64,000 nucleotides of DNA from Coriolopsis trogii (lineage: Eukaryota; Basidiomycota; Agaricomycetes; Polyporales; Polyporaceae). Position numbers and translations under genes: made by a program. Shown here piece after piece: positions 1 to 11,668 of the stretch. The DNA lies in assembly GCA_020543525.1 (NCBI GenBank), contig JAHYIO010000033.1, positions 2,914,001 to 2,978,000 of the forward strand, written 5' to 3'. The first letter of the stretch is position 1. Each line of letters opens with the position of its first letter. The notes beneath the pieces are model-generated. The model did not search any database, was not told the DNA's origin, and was given only the letters and a program-made list of their open reading frames with translations.

Positions 1-1418
1 TGATAGTAAGCGTAGAGTATTTCCCGACCTCCAACAGGAATACGCACGTGTCAGCCATGAAGATGTGTACACGGTGCTCCGCATCCTTTTCGTAGTCGCG
101 CTTCGCCTCCAGAACGAGTCGCTTCAAGATGTCGTTGTTGCGCGCGACCACACTGCATGATTGACAATGTCAATTATTGATTGTTCGGCGCGCCTTTACA
201 CGCCCCTCGAATCGGAGGACACTGAAGCGCCTGGTGTACTCGCGAAACGCATGACGCACCTTATTTTGAGCTCAGCGCAGGAGCCGTAATCTTGGAAGCG
301 CTTCGTGCGCGTTATCTAGTTTGTTTGATGGGACGAGGCTATCATCAGAACGGCGCTCCCCCGCGTGGCATATCAGAATGACCGCGGAGAAGATGCGAGT
401 ACGTACACGAAGCCAGTGACCACGGTAATAAATCGTGTGTGTTGTGTCTGCGATCCGTCGTGCACCACCAAGTCGGATATCAGAAAGCGGGGTGCAGAGG
501 AGGGCAGGCGAGGTGGAAGACGTAATGAGAAAGATGTCAGAAAGGCAGAGGAGGCAGTCGAGTAGCTCAGACTCACCCATGCTAGGCACGATGGCAACTG
601 CGCGAAAGGAAGCGAGAGAATGAATAACCTAATGTTCGGCGGAGACGAACGCAGACGCCCGAAGCGACGGCATCAAGACAGACGCGTGCGCACCTTTACG
701 TTTCCGGCCGCCCCCCTGCGAGAACTCGCCCACGTCTTCGTCCGCCTCATTGTCGTCCTCCAGGTCGCCCGTCGTCTTCTGGGTCAGCCCATGGCGGGAG
801 ACGGAGCGGGTCGTGATATCGAACTCGCGACTGCGGCCCCATGCCGGTTGCTATCCACGGTCTCAGCCCCAATCCCGGTGGGAACCGCGAGAAGGAAAGG
901 CAAAGGACAGACCTTGGAGAGCCAGTGCATCAGCCTGTGCGCAAAACGTGCGATTGGTCAGTCGCGCTCGCGCTCCCGGGCATCCCTCCGACGGGCAGGG
1001 TCGCTGAAACACGCACCAGTCATACGGGTAGTCTTCTTGACTAAAGTGGGCGGTCAGGAAGAACGCTGTGGGTATCACGCCAGGTTGACGCGCAGTCAAT
1101 GGCAATGGACATTCGACATGGACGGCGGACACCCCACGCCACAGTGCGCGGGCGCATCGCCGGCACGGAGGGGTGCAAGAGAGCACTCACAGTCGATGAA
1201 CCCGTTCCATGCCGACACCGACGCCCTGCGCGCAGTCTCCACTGTCCCGCCGATGACGACCAGTTTCTGTATGCACGGAGTCGGTGAGAATGCGGCGACA
1301 GCGCGGACGAGAACGACGCTGTGGCGAGAGCGAGGGCGAAGAGGGCACTGACCAGCGTGTCCTGGATAGGGTTGCTATTGCCCGAGAGAGGTGAGAGTAG
1401 GTTCTTGATGGCTTGCAT
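1..1418 (-). CDS. BCS1-like AAA ATPase, N-terminal part (partial)
   Basis: Split gene read leftwards and cut by the window edge. Exon 1 (1353-1418) encodes MQAIKNLLSPLSG; exon 2 (1191-1266) encodes KLVVIGGTVETARR...AWNGFID; a short exon near 1040-1064 encodes SFFLTAHFSQEDYPYDW; then LMHWLSK, a segment with REFDITTRSVS and an acidic stretch, and HTIYYRGHWLR. The last visible exon, 48 to about 152, encodes ARNNDILKRLVLEAKRDYE and ends at HIFMADT before a GT donor at 47. Order and wording match the BCS1 N-terminal domain of fungal BCS1-like proteins, which sit in the mitochondrial inner membrane and are related to the complex III assembly chaperone. The AAA Walker motifs would lie to the left of the window. 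Agaricomycetes carry many diverged BCS1 paralogues, so this need not be the true complex III factor. Middle exon boundaries are approximate. Confidence 0.8.
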
Positions 1419-1489
1419 GACGGCGAGCGCGCAGGTAGGAGGATGGGGGAAGAGGGCGGAGGCGGGCTCGAGCCCGGGGCAAGGGAGGG

Positions 1490-1500
1490 TATTTAAGTAG
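1490..1500 (-). promoter_or_regulatory. TATA-like box upstream of the BCS1-like gene
   Basis: The plus strand reads tatttaagta here; on the gene strand this is TACTTAAATA, about 75 bp upstream of the proposed ATG at 1418. Spacing and composition fit a core promoter, but this is a short motif seen only by eye. Confidence 0.3.
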
Positions 1501-4500
1501 CGAGTCCGCTTGGAATGCGCCTCGTGCGCGGGCGTGCGCTTGGAGACTGGAAACTACTAGTTCAGGTCAGGGCTGCGCGTAAGAGATCCGGGCGCAATAA
1601 TCGGGTCGGGTGGAGAAATGCTGCAAGCGGGGGCAGGAATACCAATTCTCGAGAGACGGCCGGACTTGTCAGGCTGGAATTCGTGAATCTGGCGCGCGAT
1701 AAGTGCCCACTGACCGCGTCAGGCCCTGGGCTGTTGCTGCGAATCGGAAGTTCTGGTGAGGGCGGAGTTCTGAATCAGAGCTGTCGGACACTCGCATTCC
1801 CCATCTCTACACGGGCGGTCCTGCCATTCTCGGCAACGCGCACGACACGGTCCGCAGAAGGAGATGCGACTGAGAAGTGCAGGGACCGCAACAGACGGCT
1901 GCAGCCACATGTGAGAGTGAGACGAGGACAGGACGGTTGCGTACGTGTACATTACTGCCATATTTCTCTGCACCGTCCCCGCGGCCGTCTCATTCCCCTT
2001 CAGGCCCAAGTAGATTCGCGCCTCGTGCCACGGCTACAATAGTTGGCGTTTCTTCGTCACCTCTCCCCACATTGTGAGACCACTCCTCAGTCATCTCTTG
2101 CGCTCTTCGATGTAGCGTGCCCTGTCTGGAGGAGTGCAGAAGACACTGGCCTTCGGGATGCGTTGGCGGCGAATATGTGGGCGACCGCGTACGGAAGGCT
2201 CGGTCCGCGCCCCAGTCATAACCGAGCCACGGCGTTTCGGTAAACAAGGAGAGCGTCGGGCTGCCATCAACCGCTCTCACACAACCTCTCTCGGCTGCGA
2301 CAAGCATGTGGCCAGCTGAGAATATGAATCATCACTTCGCCTACCACCTCCGTCCTCTCTCGTATCAAGCCAGCAGCCAGGGCAACGATTCTTCTTCGTC
2401 CGAATCCGTCCCTCGTTCGTCCTCCTTGCTATGTCTTCTGTGCCCGCTGAACCGTCCTGGAATCGCACCCAGGGCTGCGGCGCGGGTCCAGGTATCTCCG
2501 ATACGAGCCTTCTCCAACACCTCGCCTTCACGCAGCCTTCTGCGTTCGGACGTCGACGTAACCTGTAAGCTTGTCCGCCCCACAAGCGCGCACAGTCGGA
2601 GACGCCGTGCCCTTCCCGGGAATCAGACATCAAGCCCAGGACGTCACAGGAGATCCGCCTCCGCATGCGAGAGGGGTGGGCAAACGAAACCTCAAGGCTC
2701 AGGCTCGTACGTTCGTGAGACACGCCCCGAGCTCCAGTCGTGGACGTGTCGTGCATCGCGGCGCCCCAGCCAGGAGCATGCGTCCCACCTGGCCGACCGT
2801 GAGTACAGCCCCCGCGTTCGCCCAGAGTCTCTTGATCGCCAGCTGCCCAGATGTTGCCCCGTCCGGAGTACGCCCTGAGGCCTGAGATCCCGAGCCAGGC
2901 TGGGTGTCCGATCGCTCGTCTGCACCGTACGTAATCAAGACAGCCCTGTAGCCCGCGACTTACCTCCAATCGCACACATTGTCCGCCGATGTTCCGCCCA
3001 GCGACCCTTTCCCGGGGGGGGTCAGGGGACGAGCGGTTATGTCATACGAACGTGCGAACGCGGCGAGATCCCAGGACTCATCGCCAACGTCCAATAATGT
3101 CTCAGACAAAGGCCCGCACGCCGCACGGATGGCGTTCCTGCAGGCGTCGCGATCGTGACTCGTCAGCGCAGGACAGACGCGTCCACAACACATCCACGAC
3201 GCGCCACGCACCATCAGCGTATCCGGCATCAGAGTGGCGTTAGGCTCTTCCTTCGTGCCACCAAGGGATAGGGGGGACCTTCTGAACATGCGATCCATCG
3301 CGTCGACTCGACCGCACTCAGCGCGGAAGCTTCAACGATATCTGGCTGGAAGTCCGCTCGCCTCGTGTGCGTGCCACCACGACGAATGCGGAAGTGATCC
3401 TTCCCGGATAATAGATACGCCCATATAAGTGAGGGTGCACAGACACGCGGTCGCGCATCCCCCGCACCAGATGATGTATGGTCTCGATGGATGGAAGGCG
3501 CAGAGTTGAATGAAGCCTCGTGTCGAGCGAAGAAGTCTTGGTGATTAGGCCGGTTGCCGGAAGAGGTGAACAAAAGCAAGACTGGACTCGAATCGGATGT
3601 CTTCCCGAGACAAACACACCGAGAAGGCGGTGCCAGAAGGATCGCCGCTCGTGTAGGATGCGAACCAGTGCGCGTGGGGCGGTAAACCATCAAGCAACCA
3701 AGCAAGGTCCAGATCATCAAGAGTGTCCCATCCAATCCTAGGAAGCAATGACGCCGGCGGCCGGCACCCTTGGAGCAAGGAACGAGGGTTGCCGTGCCGC
3801 AGACTGTTCGATGTGCCGAAGCGGGAGGCGGGAGTAGACCAGAAGATCGTCGATGCATGTCGCGAGAGGGTCCAGATCACGTCTGCACTAGACCAGTAGA
3901 CCGCAATGCTTCTAGTTGGTGCGCAGAGGAAGGGCGGGTTTCTCGATCATGTTGTCATCATATGGTCAACAATGAAGACATCGACGGAGACAGACAGCTG
4001 CGCTTCAGGAAGGATCGAAAAAGATGACCACGCTCGTTTGTGGTGGTGCGTGTGACGAAGCCCTCAATATTCTGACCCTCGAATTTGATGCCTGAAAACA
4101 GTGTTGATAGTCTTCGACCTACCAGATTGCCGATGTGAGCTCAAGGCAGGTTCCAGGAGATGACCGTACCAGACGAGGTAGACCACAATGCTTCTAGTGC
4201 GTGCGAAAATCATGTGCGGTTCTTCTTGCCCATATCGTCAACGTCTTGCGGTCCGTCAATACACATGAGCATCGGAACATTCAGGCGGCCCAAGAAGAAT
4301 CGAAAACGCAGTACCTGTGCGGTCCGCCATACGTGCACATGTGTGACGATGCCGTCGAGATAGGAAGGATACGTCCTGCAGACCCTGCAAACCACCGCTC
4401 AGATACCAGAAAACGCGGAGAGAATGTGGTGGGCGTCCGCTATACTCCGTTTATACAGACAATTCAAGTTGACGGTACGCAGCCAGCTGAGCCCAAGGAC

Positions 4501-5103
4501 CGTTACAGTTCGCCACAACCGCACTTGGACCGCAGCCGATGCATGGATTCTCCGCGAAACGCCCATTTCAGTATGTGTTCTCCATGTAGGAAACGACAGA
4601 TCAGAACAAGGGATCATTTATTTCCGGGCGCTGCGTACCACAAAGCATATGCAACCCGAACAGCTGATGAGAGCGTACCGAAAGAGAGGGTTGAATGATG
4701 CAGTTGCAGACGCACCGATGTAAGTAACATCCGCACAATCGCACCTTGCCTTGCATTCTAGGGGCAGCGTGAGAGGAGTTGAGGAAGAGAAACAGGTAAC
4801 CCCCTATAGTTAGACCGCGTCACGCGTTGCCCGTCTTCGCCGAGTTAGCAGTACACCCGACCATTCGAGACAGCGCCGCGCAAGTAAAGCAGAAGACGCG
4901 TCATGGAGCCCGGACGTTGAGGGGCGTACGTAAGAAACGCACTGATCGGAACGAGAGCCGACGATGCGAGACCTAGAGCAATGAGCACTGCATGTATTAA
5001 TGAAGAGGATGCGTAGGGTACATTTCCATCCTGGCCGGAGAGCTCGTCGTCAGCCCCTCGGCAGCAAGGGACGCAGAGACACACCATGAGAGCTGGGTAT
5101 ATG
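1501..5103. other. Gene-poor stretch, no recognisable gene
   Basis: No chain of exons here gives a family I recognise. Short open stretches exist on the minus strand, for example 2960-3298 with DACRNAIRAACGPL and SWDLAAFARSYDITARP, and 3545-3760 with WDTLDDLDLAWLLDG. They are broken by stops and frame changes within about 100 codons. A weak direct repeat lies at about 3890-3925 and 4168-4205. The stretch may be decayed genic or transposon-derived DNA, or may hold an unrecognised lineage-specific gene. Confidence 0.4.
3880..4210. repeat. Diverged direct repeat pair
   Basis: The segment around 3896-3918 (gtagaccgcaatgcttctag) recurs around 4179-4200 as gtagaccacaatgcttctag. Weaker similarity extends on both sides: a shared catat...gtcaac motif and a cgaaaa(a/c)g motif about 60-120 bp downstream. 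The unit spacing is about 280 bp. It looks like an old, eroded tandem duplication. No coding role is evident. Confidence 0.45.
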
Positions 5104-5910
5104 CTAGTCTTCTCGAAGCAGGCTGCCCATTTCCATGCTGTCATCGCCGTCATGAGCGGGTGCGACCACGAGACCTTCGTTCATCTCTCTCTTGACACAG
5201 AGCTGCTCCGCAACAATGACAGTGCCGGCGGCGCTGATGCACATGACGGCCCAGAAGAAGAGCGAGGTGGGAACGGCGGCAGAGTAGTAAGTCGTGAGAA
5301 CGAGGTGGTTGAAGAGAAGGGTCAATGTGAAATCGAGAATGAGCCTTGGCCTTCGGATGAAGATGTAGAGGTAGTACACGCTGAGTGCGCGGGCCCGTGA
5401 GTGGACCGGAGGCAAACGGAGGGTAGATAGAGAACGCACTCTGCGGCCGAAGCTGCCATCCAACACATCGCGATCACCCAACATCGCATGAGATCGACAC
5501 TCTTGAAGTCAAGCTGCTGCGCAGATCCTAGGCCGACTTGCTTACCCCCACTCCATACTGAGTTCCAGGACTTCCAGGGGCCGTCACCCGGCAGAGCGCG
5601 TGTTGTCGGTCGTCCGGCCATCTCGCGCCAGTCCATGATCATCCCTGAGTAGCGACGCGTAAGTCAAGACAGTAGGTTGCCCTGTCAGTAGGCATACCAA
5701 CATTAGCCGCTCCGCCTTCGTATTCGAGGGAACCAGGGTCTGCGAACATGACGAGCAATGGAGGTATGAGCAGGGAAAGCGTCACGTAGTGCAGAGTCTG
5801 CATCGCGATGATCTAGGGCCATCGTGAGGACTATATGCGCTGACCGTTCATTTTACAAAACTCACCTGAGCGATGATGAGGACCGGATCCCATCCTGATG
5901 ACTTCGCCAT
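5104..5910 (-). CDS. SYS1: SYS1 Golgi integral membrane protein
   Basis: Four exons: 5866-5910, 5698-5812, 5440-5644 and 5104-5380. The start MAKSSGWDPVLIIAQ is followed by a hydrophobic segment (LHYVTLSLLIPPLLVMF), then a loop with DWREMAG and SVWSGGK. The second half (CWVIAMCWMAASAADVYYLY, RRPRLILDFTLTLLFNHLVL, YYSAAVPTSLFFW, VAEQLCVKREMNEG) matches the SYS1 family well, including the conserved RRP...LDFT and EQLC.(R/K)RE motifs. SYS1 is a four-span Golgi protein that recruits the ARF-like GTPase Arl3/ARFRP1 for endosome-to-Golgi traffic. All junction phases agree and the product is about 213 residues, close to the family norm. A possible 29-nt intron at 5517-5545 was rejected because it would break the frame. 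Confidence 0.93.
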
Positions 5911-6851
5911 CGTAGTCGTGTGCTTGGCCGCTGTTCAGGACAGCGAAACGCGGTCCCACTGAGACTGCAAGACGCACGTGATCGCGGCGAATGCCGATAG
6001 CATGGAACGCCTGCGGGCCAGGGCGGACCGGCAGTTACACCTCTCACTCACTCCGCCACATCATCCAGATGTTAAATCGACTTCGAGTTCTGACTCCTGC
6101 GCCCCCAAAATGTCGAGACTTGTGGCGAGACCAATATTGTAGCACTTACAAGGCCATTTGGCAGGTATTATTGTGGCATTCAAAGTAAGGAACATCTTGT
6201 TTGGGGCTCGTGGGCTCGTGTACGTGTTCCAATGTGTATTGTGGCTTCTCCAATGCAGTGTAATCGCTGTGGCGGTCAATATGTTTAGTTTGCTGGTGTA
6301 GAGAAGCACATTGGCACTAGTGAGATTATCCTGTGCGTTTTGATCGCTTTGCTGAGCAGCCTTCTACTGTGTCCAAGAGTTTGCGGGTAGCTTCAGTGCG
6401 GGTCCCCTGAGTGCTGTAGGGGGCCTCAAATACTCGGCACGGATTGCAGCCGCGTTGTGAACACGCAGGATACATTGATGCACGCTCGATATCGGTACAT
6501 TGGTTCTATGCAAGCTCCTTCTTACAGTGATGCCATGGCCAGATCAGTATCTCTGGCTCCTGACTCCTGAGTATGTCTGGCCTCGCTCCAACAGGCGTAC
6601 TTAATGGCCATGCCTCGAAGGAGAAGTAGGCCTTGCTAATCTTCGGGAACAACAGGACGTCGATGAGACAACGACACACTGGAGTCGCGCGAAACATCGT
6701 GGCGTCGAGCGCGCTCGCGAGCGCTCGGATATTCATCGACATCGTGATCAATCAAGCTCAAGGCTTGTAGGACGAGCGGGCCCTCACTTCCTCTAATCCC
6801 CACTATCAACGCTCCTTCTCATCTCCCCGTTGCCCAACCAGTTTTCCTAGG
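5911..6851. other. Intergenic, no gene recognised
   Basis: The only open stretches are short, for example minus 6506-6751, which contains ALASALDATMFRATP and a hydrophobic run. It has no recognisable domain or splice context. The last 80 bp before 6852 are pyrimidine-rich (tcctctaatccccactatc) and look like the promoter and leader of the MYND gene. Confidence 0.4.
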
Positions 6852-8050
6852 ATGGCCCCGCGCGTCACGCGAAAGGAAGCTCAAATTCTCAAGGTACACG
6901 AGGGGCCAAATATACCCTTTTACCAGAACATGGAGGTATATCAAGATCTCAAAGCGGAGTGCCTCTACGACTACCGTATAGAGCATGACACCGCTGAAGA
7001 GCTGAAAGAATGTTCAGAGTATCTCACAAACGTGCCATCGCTGGCTATCACCGACCGCGCCGATAAACACGATCCCGAAGCTATCATCGAACTAGCAATC
7101 AGGTGAGTGGCGCGCGATCTATCTCGTGTTCCAAGTTCAAATGTAGAAACTGTTTACTTGCATAGATTCATGAGTGGATGCGGCATGCGCAGGAAAAGTG
7201 CGGAGGGCGCGCTCTGTACTCTCGATGCGATCACCGACCCATGGCGCGACCCGGAACGGTCTATCCGGGACGCATCTCCCACCTTCATGGCGCAAGCACA
7301 CTCCTGCGCCGCTAAGGCCCAGTACCAGAAGTTCATGACGCCCCCATCCGAGCGCCACGACCAGGAGACGGACGAAGTTCTCTTCTGTCGTAGGGAGACC
7401 GACGAACTTGGCCTCGGTCAACCACCCATCGTCAGTCTCGCACTCGCAGCGCGCCATGCCAACGAGAGCATCGAGCTAGGACTCGTCTCCGATTCCGTCC
7501 TCTTGGTCGGTCTGACCTTACGGGACGTTGGAGAGACGCTTGGAGTGGACGTCTCCCAGCTCGCTGAGCGCGCCAAATGGTTCCGCCCGCTGTGGCGTGC
7601 CGTAGCGCAACGTGTGGACGAAATCTACGCGGAAGAGCGCGAGAGGTTGGCCGAACTGGAGCAAGAGGGCAACTCAAACTCTAACGGATTCGCATGTGCC
7701 GCGGAAGAATGTGATGTCCGTCGGGAGCAGAGGACACAGCTGCGAGCGTGCGCCGGGAGGTGCCCTGCAGACATAAAGCCTAGGTACTGCAGCAAAGAAT
7801 GTCAGAAGAAGGTAAAAAGTCGAGATCATGCTCTTGAACGTGTATACCAGCTCATTCTCCTATGTGGCAGGATTGGTCTGTGATGCACAGATTCGTCTGT
7901 AAGCCTGGCTTGATGGAGAAGACTCCTAAAGTCCTCGAGGAAGACAAGGCGCTTGAGATTTTCGAGCTGGGAGATCCAAAGGAAGACGAGATATTGAGCT
8001 TAATCTATACTGGACCGTCCATTGTCGCTTCAGAGTCGGTACAGAACTGA
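6852..8050 (+). CDS. MYND zinc-finger protein, copy 1
   Basis: Three exons (6852-7102, 7166-7811, 7871-8050) give 358 residues. The first exon ends in PEAIIELAIR with the intron inside the Arg codon. Exon 2 carries a helical core (SLALAARHANESIELGLVS, GLTLRDVGETLG, FRPLWRAVAQRVDEIYAEE) and the first part of a MYND finger: CAAEEC, LRACAGRC and YCSKECQKK. Exon 3 completes the finger with DWSVMHRFVCKPG. The pattern C-x4-C, C-x3-C, C-x3-C, H-x3-C is intact. MYND fingers bind proline-rich partners; the core domain is unknown to me. A close paralogue with the same intron positions lies at 9068-10395. Upstream ATGs are absent in frame, so 6852 is the natural start. Confidence 0.9.
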
Positions 8051-8232
8051 GGCCTGTGGTGAATGACTGCCGTTGACGACTCGGGGTTTGGGCAGATTTT
8101 CAAGCCGCCAGCTGTTGAGTCAGCCCCTCATGTGAAACCTGAGATATCGCCTACGTGCATTCAGAATATGTGAGCTTGAGGTCCCCTACATGAGTGAGGA
8201 GTTTGAGAGGACGTTCCAACAGCTTGTGACGG

Positions 8233-8855
8233 TTGCGGTTTAGGGTAGAGTCAAAAATGAATTTAATTGTGACCCGACAGTTAATAACCTGGTCACTTGA
8301 CAGCCCATTAATGACCGACTTTGTGACATGTTAATAACCCATGAGTTACTAACGGTCAATAACAGTCTTTAACTTATCTGTGACCGGTTTTTAACCGTCC
8401 GAGGATGCACGCGTCGAAAGTCCCTCTTCCTCCCCGTCCCATCGACGGTTCCAACGTGATCAACTAATTCTGGGCCAGGGGTGTAGCCAACAAATGGAAA
8501 GTGTGTTGAAGAGTCAGGGGTTAGAGGTAGAGAGTGCGACAGACCAGAGTACTTATAGTATAAGCCTGAGTATGATGACTGAGCTCCGAGTAGCGGCGGT
8601 CATGTACAGAGGAATCAGGCATGTTGACGGCAGCGAAGAACAGTCAAAATTGTGATCGGGTCGGGTCGCGATAGTGGAGTGCGCGAACGAGGGTGGCACA
8701 ATTGCCGGTTCCTCCCCTAAGCGCCTGCCATTAATGACATTTAACGACAGGCCTTTTCGGCCTCCTGTTTACTGACAGTTATTAACCGGTTATTAACACT
8801 TGTTATTAACTACGAGTCACTTTATCCGAGTTTCTGACTCTACCCTATTGCGGTT
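8233..8855. mobile_element. hAT-type non-autonomous transposon (MITE) with target duplication
   Basis: The element is 8241-8847 (607 bp). It starts TAGGGTAGAGTCA and ends with the exact reverse complement TGACTCTACCCTA. It is flanked by a perfect 8-bp direct repeat TTGCGGTT at 8233-8240 and 8848-8855. An 8-bp target duplication with short terminal inverted repeats starting TAGGG is typical of the hAT superfamily. Just inside both ends are repeated GTTAATAAC motifs (two on the left at about 8280 and 8330, three on the right at about 8775-8810), which look like subterminal transposase-binding repeats. No transposase frame is present, so it depends on an autonomous relative. The perfect target duplication suggests a fairly recent insertion. 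It lies 190 bp downstream of MYND copy 1. Confidence 0.9.
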
Positions 8856-9067
8856 CAAGGCGACCGTGACTTGACCTGCGAGTTGCCTGCAAGTGCCGAT
8901 GCAGCGCTTGCCCCGGCAACTTCCGGCCTCACCTCGTTGATAGGGGCATGCCAACTCCTACCCCGTTCAAACGTCATACCGTACTGCACTCCCCGGAGAA
9001 GTTCGACTCAGCCCAGCTCTCGGCCTTGCCTTCCAGATATCTCTCGCGAATCCCAGATCGAGGAATA

Positions 9068-10395
9068 ATGAACAAGATGAAGCATTCAATGAACATACAC
9101 AGACTGGATCCAAAAATGCCCTTCTACGAGAATATGAACGCGTACCTCAGCTTGCAGATCTCGTGTCTCTCATCCTATCATCATGACTCGGAGTCGCAGG
9201 ATATTTCGAAGAAACTCAAGGAGTGCTCTGACCATCTCACGAAGTGGCAGGCGGGCCCTCTCCTAGAGCGCGCAAACCATGGCGACCCCGAGGCGATCCT
9301 CGACCTTGCAATCCGGTAGGATTCCTTCCCCCGCAGACTCAAACAGAGGTTCGATCGAGAGCTGACCGCTGCAAATAGATACCTGAGCGGCTGCGGCACG
9401 CGCAAGAAAAGCTTAGAAGGCGCCCTCTACGTCGTCGACGCATTCATCGATCCCGCCTGCGATCGCTCGCGATACATAGGGAACGTCGCCTCTCCCGCTC
9501 ACATGGCGCAAGCGCACTCCTGCGCTGCACAAGCATACATGGAGAAGTCCATGGCCGCGGATTCCGAACGACTCGACATCGAAGCGGACGAACGCCGATT
9601 CTCTCGTCCTGCAACGTTACGTCTGGGTTCCGGCGCTTCGCCGTTGACGCACTTCTGCCAAGCCGTCCATCATGCGAACGAGAGCGTCAAGCTCGGACTT
9701 GTGTCGCCCGTTGCCCTTCGTGTTGGTCTGAGTATGCGAGACATAGGGGAAGGTCTAAGCGTTGATATGACCCAGATGAGCCGTACGGGCAAGTTCCGCC
9801 CCTTGTGGCGTGCCGTCTCGCGACGCCTCGAGGAAATATACGCGGAGGAGCGCAAACGGCAGAGGAAAGTGGAGAAGCACCCGAACGAGTACGTTTGCGC
9901 CGCAGAAGGGTGTGGTATACGCGGACAGCATAAGACGGCCCTGAAGGCGTGCGCTGGCAGGTGTCCGCAAGACCTGAAGCCGAGTTACTGTAGCAAGGAG
10001 TGTCAGAAGAAGGTGAGTAGGGTCTGCAAGGAACGGAATTTGTCGTCGCTAAACCCGAGTTTGAACTACAGGACTGGACGAGGCACAAACCGATCTGTAA
10101 GCCGGGGTCAACTGGAAGTAAGGCCGTCCCCGTGACCGATAAAGCGCAAGCTCTTGCACTTTTCGAGCCGGGAGACTCTCAGGACGTGTATGACGAAGAA
10201 GAGTCCTCCGCCGCCGTTGCCATTCGTCGTCAAGAAGGAGGCGAGGAAGTAGTCGAGGACATTCAGTCCGGTCCGGCACGCATCATTGACATTCCCGCAC
10301 CTCATTTGCCCGGCGGCTCCATCCAGATTACCACAAATACCTTGGATCCCGAGTCGATGCGATCTTTCAGAGAGGAGATATCAAGGAGGGCTTGA
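9068..10395 (+). CDS. MYND zinc-finger protein, copy 2
   Basis: Three exons (9068-9315, 9379-10012, 10072-10395) give 401 residues. Layout and both intron positions match copy 1: exon 1 ends PEAILDLAIR, exon 2 starts YLSGCGTRKKSLEGAL and runs through FRPLWRAVSRRLEEIYAEE into the finger (CAAEGCGIRG, LKACAGRC, YCSKECQKK), and exon 3 adds DWTRHKPICKPG. The finger is complete. The C-terminal tail is longer than in copy 1 (about 90 residues after the finger) and acidic. The start at 9068 was chosen by alignment with copy 1; an in-frame ATG at 8948 would add 40 residues without similarity. The pair clearly arose by tandem duplication, later separated by the MITE. Confidence 0.88.
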
Positions 10396-11668
10396 GATGG
10401 GAGCATCGCTTGCGATCGGTACGGACGGCGGGTTCGAGGTGTGGACGTCCTTATCTGATCTGCTTCTGCTAACAATACGTTTCACACTTCGGCACATACA
10501 GAATAACTACAGTAGGCAGGTAAATAATACCGCTAGTACGCCAGGCAAAGAGAGGTGATGCAAACCCCCAAATTCCCCACATAGTACTGCACCCCCTCAG
10601 CATGGAAGACCGTATGGTCGCCGCGAGCGAATCCGGGATCGACGAGAACGCGTTGGAGTGAGTATGATTCCGTCAATTAGCCATAATCAGATAATTTGTT
10701 GGGATCACGCGTTGTTTTCGTTCGCGGCCCCCAGCATCACTTTTCGTCCTAGCCCGGCGGCCCATCCACTACAATACGCCCGACTAATCTTCTAGGCATG
10801 CTCGGCAAGAGAACATGGCTTGAAGGCGTACGAATATTGCGGTTTGGTCGTAGTCTCTGAACGTGCCAACATAGGATCCGGGGGCCGGCCTCGTTAGCGT
10901 TCTGACCATTGTGTGAACGTACTTGCTCACAATGACTCCATGCAGCATTTCGTCTCCAAGATCAGCCTCTGCTTCACGTTAGAAGACACCTGTACTCGCA
11001 GTGCAGTTTAACCTCCGGTCCTCCCACTGCTGATCCTACTGTGCTATACAAGAGAATCCCTCCGTTCAATTCATAGGAGTATGGTGACGCATAAACTGTC
11101 TGCAGTCGGCCGACGGCGAATTGACGTGTGGGAAGGCAAGTCATGATAGACCCGATCGGCTTTCACCATGGCTTATTCATGACCAGTGTGGAGTATACAC
11201 AGGAATTACGAACGGCGAGACTGGTGGGTACAAACGAATGCCATAACATTCCGAAACCTGCAGATGAAATTTACCCACATGGCCGACCCTCACGGACGCC
11301 AATGCAGCATTGTGTTATTGACTTTACGAGGCCAGGCGTGGAAGCACTGCTACCCGTAATTTTCTCACTCACGGTACAGCTTAGCGGAACGTCGACCATT
11401 CAAACCATACCCAGGTGGTGTGAGTATTATGGCAAGCAGGAGGCTTCCGCCACGAGGCCATGAGTCAGGTTGGAGGTCGCACACTGACGGCCGACAACTG
11501 TGCAGCTGTCAAAGCTGCCAAGGTATGAAGGGTGTAGGAGCGTATAAGACAGCGGACTGAAAAAAGGGGAACCACGTTCGTGGCACAGACACAGAAGCCC
11601 GGTGCGTGACTCTGTCGATGCGAAGGACATAACGAAGTGACCGCTGCTGAAGCCCACAGACATACAAC
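10396..11668. other. Intergenic, no gene recognised
   Basis: The longest open stretch, 11128-11463 (+, 111 codons, with IGFHHGLFMTSVEY), has no recognisable domain and no supporting splice context. The last 150 bp before 11669 would hold the monooxygenase promoter. Confidence 0.35.

Noticed and set aside
4845..5153. 102-codon minus-strand frame with a hydrophobic segment, at first taken for a SYS1 extension
   Set aside because: It overlaps the SYS1 end in another frame and SYS1 closes properly at 5104.
5517..5545. Possible intron inside SYS1 exon 3 (GTAAGC...CAG)
   Set aside because: 29 nt is too short and removal would create a stop; the read-through fits the family.
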